Below, piece by piece: positions 15,030 through 21,973 of a DNA stretch of 22,545 nt. How positions within the stretch are numbered: position 1 is the first letter of the stretch; each line of letters opens with the position of its first letter. Origin of the DNA: Defluviitaleaceae bacterium (GTDB taxonomy: Bacteria; Bacillota; Clostridia; Lachnospirales; WQUN01); contig WRKK01000355.1 in the NCBI GenBank assembly GCA_009782245.1, positions 1-22,545 on the forward strand, in the 5' to 3' direction. Under the pieces are notes generated by a model that made no database searches, was not told the origin of the DNA, and saw nothing but the letters and a program-made list of their open reading frames with translations. The translations under genes and the position numbers were made by a program.

Positions 15030-16394
15030 ATGTTTTCAAAAATTTTGATAGCAAACCGTGGCGAAATAGCGGTGCGCATTATACGGGCTTGCAAGGAGAT
15101 GGGAATAGCCACAGTTGCGGTGTACTCCGAGGCGGATAGGGAGGCAATACACGTTAGCCTAGCAGACGAAAGTTGCTGTATCGGCAAGGCAACGCCGCGC
15201 GAAAGCTATTTGAACATGAACAATATTATCATGGCGGCCCGCGAACTTAACGCAGAGGCCATTCACCCAGGATACGGCTTTTTGTCCGAAAATGCGGAGT
15301 TTTCCGATTTGTGTGCCGCAAACGATATTACTTTTATTGGCCCAAAAGGCTCTGTTATCGCAAAAATGGGCGATAAAGATATGGCTCGCAAAACCATGAA
15401 ATTGGCGGGTGTGCCCGTTATTCCAGGCTGCGAACTGGTGGAAAATTTGCAACACGCCCAAGAAGAGTCCGCCAAAATCGGCTTTCCGTTGCTGATAAAG
15501 GCACGGTCGGGCGGCGGCGGACGGGGAATCCGCCTTGTCAACTCCGCCGACGAACTGGAATCTCAATACAAAATAGCCACGCAAGAGGCGGCGGCGGCTT
15601 TTAACGACGGCGCGGTTTATATGGAAAAATATCTGACCAACGTAAAACACATTGAAACGCAGATTTTAGCCGATAATTTTGGTAACGTGGTCTGTTTGGG
15701 CGAACGGGATTGCTCTATGCAACGCCGCAACCAAAAATTGGTGGAAGAAAGCCCATCGCCCGTAGTTACGGACGATTTGCGGCGGCGGTTAATCGACGTT
15801 TCCCATTTGGCGGCGAAAGCGGTTGATTACAGGGGCGCTGGCACTTTGGAATGTCTGTACGATAGCCAAACAGACGAATTTTATTTCATGGAAATGAACA
15901 CGCGTTTACAAGTTGAACACCCCGTAACGGAATTTATCACGGGCGTGGATTTGGTAAAATGGCAGATACGCATCGCCGCCAATTTGCCGCTAAAATTCAA
16001 GCAAGAGGACATAAAAATGGTAGGCTACGCCATTGAATGCCGCATAAACGCCGAGGACGAAAATTTTAAGCCGTCCGCTGGCGAGGTTACAATGTTGCAC
16101 GTACCAGGCGGGCCGCTGGTTCGCTTTGATTCCGCCATTTACAACGGCTACTTTATTCCGCCGTTTTACGATTCCATGATTGGCAAACTGATAGTGGCAT
16201 CACGCAGCAGCCGCAAAGGCGCAATCCGCAAAATGAAAGCCGCACTGGCGGAACTTGTGATAGAGGGCGTGGCATCTAACAGTGATTTGCAGATGTTTAT
16301 AATGAATTATAAAGAATTTGCCGAGGGCACGTACACCACCGCAAGCCTTGAAAATATGCTGAATATCATAAAAAAATCCGACGATAAAACTTAA
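15030..16394 (+). CDS. accC: Biotin carboxylase subunit of acetyl-CoA carboxylase
   Basis: A 454-residue ATP-grasp enzyme that carboxylates the biotin on AccB using bicarbonate and ATP. Seen: N-terminal FSKILIANRGEIAVRIIRAC, HPGYGFLSEN, the ATP-binding glycine loop SGGGGRGI (about residues 168-175), ERDCSMQRRNQKL, and the signature EMNTRLQVEHPVTE (about residues 289-302). Length is standard for a stand-alone biotin carboxylase, so this is the subunit-type enzyme. AGGAGG lies about 6 bases before the ATG. It begins after the 228-base gap, so the acc half of the cluster may be controlled separately. Confidence 0.97.
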   Translation: MFSKILIANRGEIAVRIIRACKEMGIATVAVYSEADREAIHVSLADESCCIGKATPRESYLNMNNIIMAARELNAEAIHPGYGFLSENAEFSDLCAANDITFIGPKGSVIAKMGDKDMARKTMKLAGVPVIPGCELVENLQHAQEESAKIGFPLLIKARSGGGGRGIRLVNSADELESQYKIATQEAAAAFNDGAVYMEKYLTNVKHIETQILADNFGNVVCLGERDCSMQRRNQKLVEESPSPVVTDDLRRRLIDVSHLAAKAVDYRGAGTLECLYDSQTDEFYFMEMNTRLQVEHPVTEFITGVDLVKWQIRIAANLPLKFKQEDIKMVGYAIECRINAEDENFKPSAGEVTMLHVPGGPLVRFDSAIYNGYFIPPFYDSMIGKLIVASRSSRKGAIRKMKAALAELVIEGVASNSDLQMFIMNYKEFAEGTYTTASLENMLNIIKKSDDKT

Positions 16395-16417
16395 AATGCG
16401 GCTTTTCGTAATATTTT

Positions 16418-16449
16418 GATTTTGACTTTGATTTTGACTTTGATTTTGA
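16418..16449 (+). repeat. 12-base tandem repeat before the accD RBS
   Basis: GATTTTGACTTT at 16418-16429 and 16430-16441, then a partial third unit GATTTTGA from 16442, ending a few bases before the GAAAGGA ribosome binding site of accD. The core GATTTTG resembles the repeat ahead of accC. Function unknown. Confidence 0.7.
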
Positions 16450-16463
16450 ACTGAAAGGAACTG

Positions 16464-17330
16464 ATGGTTATGATGAAATTTAGAAAGCCCAAAAATTATT
16501 TGGAGGGCTCACGGAGATTGGCGAACGCTGTAAAAAAAGGCATTACAGATGATTTGGTGGTGCAATGTCCAAAATGTAAAAAAAGTTTGGAAAACAGCGA
16601 ATTGGTCGGTCGGCTGAACGTTTGCATTTATTGCGGACATCATTTTCGGCAAAACGCACGGCAGCGGCTTAATTTTATTTGCGACAAGGGCAGTTTTGCG
16701 GAATTATACGGCGAAATGGTATCGCAAAACATTTTGAGTTTTCCAGAATACGACAAAAAACTTGCCAACGCAAAATTAAGCAGTGCCGAAAAAGATGCGG
16801 TAATTTGCGGCACGTGTACCATAAACGGCGTAAAATCGGCAATATTTGTTATGGAGCCTTATTTTATGATGGGTAGCATGGGCGTTGTTGTGGGCGAAAA
16901 AATTGCCAGCTTATTTGAACTAGCAACGCAAAAACAGTTGCCAGTAGTGGGTTTTACTGTATCTGGCGGGGCACGTATGCAAGAGGGCATTTTATCGCTA
17001 ATGCAAATGGCGAAAATTAGCGGTGCGGTCAAACAGCACAGCGATGCGGGTCAGCTGTACATTTGCGTGCTAACCGATCCCACAACAGGCGGCGTTACAG
17101 CCAGTTTCGCCATGCAAGCAGACGTTACTATCGCCGAGCCAAACGCTCTTATCGGTTTTGCGGGCCCGCGCGTTATCGAGCAAACCATTCGCAGGCGGCT
17201 GCCAGACGGCTTTCAGCAAGCAAGTTTTATCCTAGAAAAAGGCTTTACCGACGATATTATAGAACGCAAAGACCAAAAAAATTATATCACAAAACTGTTA
17301 AAACTGCACAATTACGGCAATCAAAATTAA
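16464..17330 (+). CDS. accD: Acetyl-CoA carboxylase carboxyltransferase subunit beta
   Basis: A 288-residue subunit of the enzyme half that transfers the carboxyl group from biotin to acetyl-CoA. Seen: the N-terminal zinc ribbon with Cys35, Cys38 (CPKC), Cys54 and Cys57 (CIYCGH), and the crotonase-fold core with MEPYFMMGSMGVVVGEKIA, VSGGARMQEG and DPTTGGVTASFA, closing with GFAGPRVIEQTIRR. Three start codons lie close together (16464, 16470, 16473). GAAAGGA at 16453-16459 is best spaced for 16470, which would remove two residues. It forms an alpha2-beta2 complex with AccA, encoded next. Confidence 0.95.
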   Translation: MVMMKFRKPKNYLEGSRRLANAVKKGITDDLVVQCPKCKKSLENSELVGRLNVCIYCGHHFRQNARQRLNFICDKGSFAELYGEMVSQNILSFPEYDKKLANAKLSSAEKDAVICGTCTINGVKSAIFVMEPYFMMGSMGVVVGEKIASLFELATQKQLPVVGFTVSGGARMQEGILSLMQMAKISGAVKQHSDAGQLYICVLTDPTTGGVTASFAMQADVTIAEPNALIGFAGPRVIEQTIRRRLPDGFQQASFILEKGFTDDIIERKDQKNYITKLLKLHNYGNQN

Positions 17331-17371
17331 AAAACGAAAATAAAAATAAAAAACAGATAAGGTGGACAATA

Positions 17372-18142
17372 ATGACAGCGTACGAAAAAGTAACCGCCGC
17401 ACGGGCGAAAGGCCGTGCAACAGCGGTGGATTATATAGCAGAAATTTTTGACGATTTTTTGGAGATGCACGGCGACAAGCGATTTGCAGACGATAAATCC
17501 GTAGTGGCGGGAATAGCCAGCTTGCAAGGCTTGCCCGTTACGGTTATCGGCATAGAAAAAGGCCGCAATATAAAGGAACGCAGCTTGCGAAACTCGGGCT
17601 CGGCACACCCAGAGGGCTACCGAAAAGCGTTGCGGCAAATGAAATTAGCAGAAAAATTTAACCGTCCCGTGATATGTTTTGTGGATACGCCTGGCGCGTA
17701 TTGCGGCATTGGCGCGGAAGAACGAGGGCAAGGGCAAGCAATAGCCGAAAATCTCACGGAAATGATGACATTAAAAACGCCGATAATTTCCATTGTAATA
17801 GGCGAGGGCGGCAGCGGCGGTGCGTTGGCACTGTCGGTTGCGGACGAAGTTTGGATGCTGGAAAATGCAATATATTCCGTAATCTCGCCCGAGGGCTGTG
17901 CAAGCATTTTGTGGAAAGATGCCAGCCGTGCCAAAGATGCCAGCGAATGCCTAAAATTAACGGCGGAAGATTTGTACAAGTTTCGGGTAATAGAGCGAAT
18001 AATTGCAGAAAACGACTACAAATTTTTACACATAAAAACAGAACTGTTGAAAACAATAACGAAAAATAAGGCGTTATCGCAAGCCGAATTGCTGAACAAT
18101 AGGTATATGCGGTTTCGCAAAATAGGAGAGACGACACAATGA
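17372..18142 (+). CDS. accA: Acetyl-CoA carboxylase carboxyltransferase subunit alpha
   Basis: A 256-residue carboxyltransferase partner of AccD. Seen: TAVDYIAEIFDDFLEMHGDK, RNSGSAHPEGYRKALR, the oxyanion-hole/CoA-binding segment FVDTPGAYCGIGAEERGQG, and IGEGGSGGALALSVADEVWM, all AccA landmarks. The start is the ATG at 17372 with AAGGTGG about 6 bases upstream. The same frame stays open back to 17063, but that stretch overlaps accD in another frame and encodes Arg-rich sequence without family similarity. It is shorter than E. coli AccA (about 319 residues) because it lacks most of the N-terminal helical extension, as in other Firmicutes. It overlaps the following gene by ATGA. Confidence 0.95.
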   Translation: MTAYEKVTAARAKGRATAVDYIAEIFDDFLEMHGDKRFADDKSVVAGIASLQGLPVTVIGIEKGRNIKERSLRNSGSAHPEGYRKALRQMKLAEKFNRPVICFVDTPGAYCGIGAEERGQGQAIAENLTEMMTLKTPIISIVIGEGGSGGALALSVADEVWMLENAIYSVISPEGCASILWKDASRAKDASECLKLTAEDLYKFRVIERIIAENDYKFLHIKTELLKTITKNKALSQAELLNNRYMRFRKIGETTQ

Positions 18143-19212
18143 AACCGATTGAAACTATAAAAACGCTGAAACAGCTGGATATTAACGGCTTGATTGCCAA
18201 ACTGCCGATTATACAGGGCGGAATGGGCGTTGGCGTTAGTATGTCCAGATTGGCGGGCACGGTGGCAAGCGAGGGCGGCGTTGGCGTTATCTCGGCGGCA
18301 CAGCCTGGCTTTAACTGGGACGGCTTTTCTAGCAATCCGCTAAAAGCGAACCTTGAAGCGTTGGCGTATCACATTTTACGGGCAAAGGAACGGGCAAAAG
18401 ACGGCTTGATCGGCGTAAACATCATGTGTGCGATAAATCACTACGCCGAATACGTTAAATGTGCGATAGAAAACAAAGCCGATTTAATCATATCTGGTGC
18501 GGGTTTGCCCACAAAATTGCCAGAACTGGTAAAGGATTCTGCGATAAAAATTGCCCCGATAGTTTCGTCCAAAAAAGCGGCGGCAGTTTTGTTAAAAATG
18601 TGGGATAAAAAATTTGGCAAAACGGCGGACATGGTAGTAATAGAGGGTCCAAAAGCGGGTGGACATTTAGGTTTTTCCGCCGAGGATTTAAGCAAACAGT
18701 TGGATTACGACAACGAAGTATTGGATATTTTGCAAGAAGTTTCGCATTACAGCGAGCGTTATAATAGGGTGATTCCAACGGTTTTTGCGGGTGGCGTTTC
18801 CGATAATGCGGACGTTCAGCATTACATGGGGTTGGGCTGTGCGGGGGTGCAGGTTGCAACAAAATTTGTAGCCACCGAAGAATGCGATGTAGCGGACGAA
18901 TACAAACAAGCCTATATTTCCGCCACCGATGCCGATGTAACTATTGTAAAAAGCCCAGTCGGAATGCCAGGCAGGGCAATCAGCAACGAATTTATTAAAG
19001 GCTTGCTAACCACAAACCGCAAAATAACCGAGTGCAGCAACTGCATTAGCACCTGCAACCCCAAAACGATTCCATACTGCATAACAAAAGCACTAATAAA
19101 CGCCGCCATTGGCAAAACTAACGAGGGGCTGATTTTTTGCGGTGCTTACGTTGGGCGTATAAAGGAAATTTCTACTGTTAAGCGGGTTATTGCTGAGTTG
19201 TTGCCAGCTTGA
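18139..19212 (+). CDS. Second FabK/nitronate-monooxygenase-family flavoprotein with a Cys cluster
   Basis: A 357-residue FMN TIM-barrel protein related to the FabK encoded at 9625. Seen: N-terminal LPIIQGGMGVGVSMSRLAG, VNIMCAIN, the motif EGPKAGGHLGF with His176 (the FabK/NMO active-site region), and FAGGVSDNADV followed by GVQVATKF for FMN phosphate. Unlike the first FabK, the C-terminal part carries Cys299, Cys302, Cys306 and Cys314 (C-X2-C-X3-C-X7-C), which could bind an iron-sulfur cluster or zinc. GGAGAG precedes the ATG, which overlaps accA. Candidate roles: an alternative enoyl-ACP reductase, an isomerase like UfaA of Neisseria (same superfamily, anaerobic unsaturated fatty acids), or a nitronate-detoxifying oxidase. 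The operon position argues for a lipid role. Confidence 0.9.
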   Translation: MKPIETIKTLKQLDINGLIAKLPIIQGGMGVGVSMSRLAGTVASEGGVGVISAAQPGFNWDGFSSNPLKANLEALAYHILRAKERAKDGLIGVNIMCAINHYAEYVKCAIENKADLIISGAGLPTKLPELVKDSAIKIAPIVSSKKAAAVLLKMWDKKFGKTADMVVIEGPKAGGHLGFSAEDLSKQLDYDNEVLDILQEVSHYSERYNRVIPTVFAGGVSDNADVQHYMGLGCAGVQVATKFVATEECDVADEYKQAYISATDADVTIVKSPVGMPGRAISNEFIKGLLTTNRKITECSNCISTCNPKTIPYCITKALINAAIGKTNEGLIFCGAYVGRIKEISTVKRVIAELLPA

Positions 19213-19214
19213 AG

Positions 19215-19270
19215 ACCGTGGGGTGCCGCCCCACACCCCGCAAGGAGCGCGCCCCTTGACCCGCTAATTT
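19215..19270 (-). repeat. GC-rich repeat element, copy B (inverted relative to copy A)
   Basis: Bases 19232-19270 are the exact reverse complement of 14908-14946, and 19215-19231 match the distal end of copy A with small changes but without its nested palindrome. A hairpin GTGGGG (19218-19223) / CCCCAC (19229-19234) begins 5 bases after the stop of the last fab-cluster gene. No T-run follows, so it is not a classical terminator on this side. Confidence 0.75.
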
Positions 19271-19326
19271 TGTTAATGGTTTTTGGTGTTAAATTTATGA
19301 TATAATGGTTAAATTTGCGATGGTTT

Positions 19327-19359
19327 TCCCGCCCGTCTGCCGAGTGCAGACAGGTAGGG
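19327..19359. repeat. Imperfect long hairpin between convergent operons
   Basis: Left arm CCCGCCCGTCTGC (19328-19340), loop CGAGT, right arm GCAGACAGGTAGGG (19346-19359). The innermost 6 pairs are perfect and the outer part has two mismatches and a G-T pair. It is GC-rich in an AT-rich gap. On neither strand is it followed by a T-run (TTTT is at its left side on the plus strand), so a simple terminator is unlikely; a second palindromic repeat family is plausible. The rest of the 179-base gap shows only an unsupported TATAAT at 19301. Confidence 0.55.
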
Positions 19360-19391
19360 TCGCCCGTCCTATCTAGCTTACAAATTTGACC

Positions 19392-20624
19392 TTACGTTTT
19401 ACCCAACAACCCCGCCAAAACTCCTGTGGAAAAAGCGATTTGCAAGTTAAACCCGCCCGTAAGTGCGTCTGTGTCCAAAATTTCTCCTGCAAAATATAGG
19501 TTTGGCACTATTTTTGATTCCATGGTTTGTGGGTTTATTTCGGTTACGTTTATGCCGCCAGCTGTTATCATTGCGGCTTTTGCTCCTGCTGTGCCTGTTG
19601 CTGTAAATTCTAAATTTTTTATTTTTGCCAACAGGGCAAGCCGTGCGGCTTTGCTGAATCCGTTGATTTTTTCGGTGGGGTTGTCTAAAATAAAGGGGAT
19701 AATTTTTTTTGGCAAAAGTTTATCTAGCACGTTGGCAACCGTTTTATTGGGGTTTTTGGCGAAAATTGCCAAAAGTTCTTTTTCCAGATTTTGGGCTGTA
19801 ATGTTGGGCAATAAATCAATAAAAACGGCAATGTTTGCGGAAAAATATTTAGAAATATCCAGCACAGCAGGTCCAGAGATGCCATTATGCGTAAAAAGTA
19901 GATTGCCCGTTTTTGTGTGGAATTTTTCGGCTTTGTTTTTGGATTTGTTTTTGGATTTATTTTTGGATTTTTCGGTGTTTTCGGTGTTTTTGCGGATAAT
20001 TTTTACCGTTACGTTTTCCAAAGTTACGCCCGCTAAATCTGCGGTAGATTTGTCGGCTAACCTGCCCCGCAACGGAACAAGTGCGGGTTTTAGCGGGGTG
20101 CAAGTGTGTCCAAGCTGTTTTGCCCAGTTGTAGCCGTCCCCCGCAGAGCCTGTTTGTGGGTGCGAAATTCCGCCAGTTGCCACAATAACGGCGTTTTTGG
20201 CGGTCAGCAAATTTTGTATAGCCGAAACGTCAGTAACGGGGCTATTTAGCTGGATTTTTACATTTAGCCTTTTTAACTCGGTTTCCAAGGCGGCAACAAT
20301 ATCGGTCGCCTTGTCCGATTTTGGGAAAACCCGACTGTTTTCTACTTTTAACGGCACGTTTAGTTGCTCAAAAAAAGCCATTAAAGTCTGGTTGTCAAAT
20401 GTGTAAAATGCGGTGTATAAAAATTCAGAATTGGTGGTAATGTTGCGGAAAAATCCGTCAATATCGGTGGTGTTGGTTAAGTTGCAACGGCCGCCGCCTG
20501 TTAATGCTAACTTTTTGCCCAATTTGTCGGTTTTTTCTAATAGGGTAACTTTGTGCCCATTTTTGGCGGCTGTTATGGCGGCAATCATGCCCGCTGGGCC
20601 GCCGCCGATTACTGTTACGGTCAT
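19392..20624 (-). CDS. HI0933/BaiN-type FAD-dependent oxidoreductase
   Basis: A 410-residue flavoprotein of the YhiN/HI0933 family (some members are annotated BaiN or aminoacetone oxidase-like). Seen: the FAD dinucleotide motif VIGGGPAGM (5-13), KLGKKLALTGGGRCNLTN (about 34-51), VATGGISHPQTGSAGDGY (about 148-165), HNGISGPAVLDIS, and the C-terminal AGEILDTDALTGGFNLQIAFSTG. The start is the ATG at 20624 with GAAAGGA about 9-10 bases upstream; a TTG at 20642 in the same frame spans that RBS. Odd: residues about 213-233 form a Lys/Asn/Ser-repeat insertion encoded by a DNA tandem repeat, in a surface-loop position. The biochemical substrate of most family members is unknown. It lies 53 bases after the MFS gene, probably in the same transcript. 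Confidence 0.92.
   Translation of the reverse strand: MTVTVIGGGPAGMIAAITAAKNGHKVTLLEKTDKLGKKLALTGGGRCNLTNTTDIDGFFRNITTNSEFLYTAFYTFDNQTLMAFFEQLNVPLKVENSRVFPKSDKATDIVAALETELKRLNVKIQLNSPVTDVSAIQNLLTAKNAVIVATGGISHPQTGSAGDGYNWAKQLGHTCTPLKPALVPLRGRLADKSTADLAGVTLENVTVKIIRKNTENTEKSKNKSKNKSKNKAEKFHTKTGNLLFTHNGISGPAVLDISKYFSANIAVFIDLLPNITAQNLEKELLAIFAKNPNKTVANVLDKLLPKKIIPFILDNPTEKINGFSKAARLALLAKIKNLEFTATGTAGAKAAMITAGGINVTEINPQTMESKIVPNLYFAGEILDTDALTGGFNLQIAFSTGVLAGLLGKT
19932..19967 (-). repeat. 12-base tandem repeat inside the HI0933-like gene
   Basis: Three units of TTTGTTTTTGGA (one with A for G) on the plus strand at 19932-19967, followed by two 9-base units TTTTCGGTG (19969-19986). They encode the repeated Ser-Lys-Asn-Lys insertion. 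All units keep the reading frame, so copy-number change would lengthen or shorten the loop without breaking the protein. Confidence 0.8.
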
Positions 20625-20677
20625 TTGGCGTTGTCCTTTCAAAGTATTTTTTATTTTTTGTTATTTTTGTGTTATGT

Positions 20678-21946
20678 TCAAACAACTTCACTCCTCTTGC
20701 CAACCCGCCGATACATCACAACCACCGTAATCACAATAATCGTCAAAAGCCCAGCCACAAAATTTGGGAAAATCCAATATCCCAAAAGCTGCCCAACAAG
20801 CCCAAACAGCGGCGGTGCAAAGGTGTTGCCCATGTATGCGAACGTTACTTGCAAACTTACCAGCGTTTGCGAATGTTCTCGTGCAAAATTTTTGGAGGTT
20901 TCGTGCATTAGACACGGAAAAATTGGTGCGCAGCCCAATCCAATCAGCAACAACGAGCCTGCTGCAAAGGTTTCTGGCAAGGGCAGAAACAGCGAAAACA
21001 CGCCAATGGCAATCAAGGTTTGCCCAAAGTGGATTAACTGGCGGCTGGTAAACTTTTCGGTTAAAAATCCTGCTGTAAAGCGGCCTGCGGTAATTCCCAA
21101 ATAATACAACGACAAAAATCTCGCCGCAACTTCGGGGGCAATCGCCCGATTTGTTACCAAATATGTGCTAGACCACAAATCGACAACCGCCTCTATCGAG
21201 CAGTAAAATAGGAAAGTAAGCAACGCAAATTTTGCTCCAGGTAGAGCAATCGCTTGCTTTTTAGATGTTTTGTTTTTCTGGGATTTTTCGGGATTTGCGG
21301 GTTTTGCGGCGGATTTTGCGGAATTTTCGCCAGATTTGCCCAAATTTTCAGCGGTTTCGTGGAGTTTCGCAAAATCCACATTCCGCTTATCCTGTTCCAT
21401 TTTGACAAATTTCCGCCACAACGGCAACGAGCCTAGCAAAATCAATACCATGGTAAATTGCAAAGCACTAATTGCGATATATCCCCAACTCCACGAGCCG
21501 AAATCGATTGCGGTCGCCATTATTAGCGGCCCAATCAATGCACCTAGTCCCCAAAACGAGTGCAGCCAGTTCATGTGTTTCGCCTTGTAGTGCAGGGCGA
21601 CAAAATTATTCAGCACGGAATCTATCATGCCGCCGCCGAAACCAAGCGGCACAGCGAAAACGCACAAAGCCACAAAACTATACGAAAACGAAAAGCCGAG
21701 CAAAGCTAGTGATGTAGCGGTCATACAAGCCACCAAAATTAAGCCCGTGTTGAAACGCTGTCCAATTTTATCGCTCAAAAATGCTCCCATTACGGCACTA
21801 ATTGCGGAAATCATTGCAATAATGCCAGCGTTGCCAATCGGCACGCCTAGGTCGCTGTAAATCACAGGCCAAGCACTGCCCAACAGCGAAAACTGCAAGC
21901 TGGAGCTGGCGAAAGTTGCTAAAATTATTACTAGTAGTGTTATCAT
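20678..21946 (-). CDS. MFS transporter
   Basis: A 422-residue inner-membrane protein with about 12 hydrophobic helices in two halves. Seen: helix 1 from about residue 2 (ITLLVIILATFASSSLQFSLLG), the MFS loop 2-3 motif region ISAVMGAFLSDKIGQRFNTG, and a similar second-half motif LGITAGRFTAGFLTEKF. The central cytoplasmic loop (about residues 190-235) is a low-complexity stretch rich in Lys, Ser, Asn and Ala. The start is the ATG at 21946 with GGAGAG a few bases upstream; a TTG 12 bases earlier is in frame but contains that RBS. The overall pattern is closest to FucP/sugar-type or uncharacterised MFS members; the substrate is not recognisable. It begins 27 bases after the coiled-coil gene and is followed by the HI0933-like gene. 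Confidence 0.9.
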   Translation of the reverse strand: MITLLVIILATFASSSLQFSLLGSAWPVIYSDLGVPIGNAGIIAMISAISAVMGAFLSDKIGQRFNTGLILVACMTATSLALLGFSFSYSFVALCVFAVPLGFGGGMIDSVLNNFVALHYKAKHMNWLHSFWGLGALIGPLIMATAIDFGSWSWGYIAISALQFTMVLILLGSLPLWRKFVKMEQDKRNVDFAKLHETAENLGKSGENSAKSAAKPANPEKSQKNKTSKKQAIALPGAKFALLTFLFYCSIEAVVDLWSSTYLVTNRAIAPEVAARFLSLYYLGITAGRFTAGFLTEKFTSRQLIHFGQTLIAIGVFSLFLPLPETFAAGSLLLIGLGCAPIFPCLMHETSKNFAREHSQTLVSLQVTFAYMGNTFAPPLFGLVGQLLGYWIFPNFVAGLLTIIVITVVVMYRRVGKRSEVV

Positions 21947-21973
21947 GGTACTCTCCAATTTCGAGGATTTTTG

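Noticed and set aside
17063..17371. Open frame extending accA upstream by 103 codons
   Set aside because: It overlaps the 3' end of accD in another frame and is Arg-rich without AccA similarity; a good RBS and ATG at 17372 match the family N-terminus.
19301..19306. TATAAT on the plus strand between the convergent operons
   Set aside because: No acceptable -35 at 16-18 bases and no plus-strand gene downstream before the window's convergent genes; AT-rich chance match.
19426..20133. 235-codon plus-strand open frame opposite the HI0933-like gene
   Set aside because: The minus strand has clear FAD-binding motifs across the same bases; the plus frame has no RBS or recognisable family pattern.
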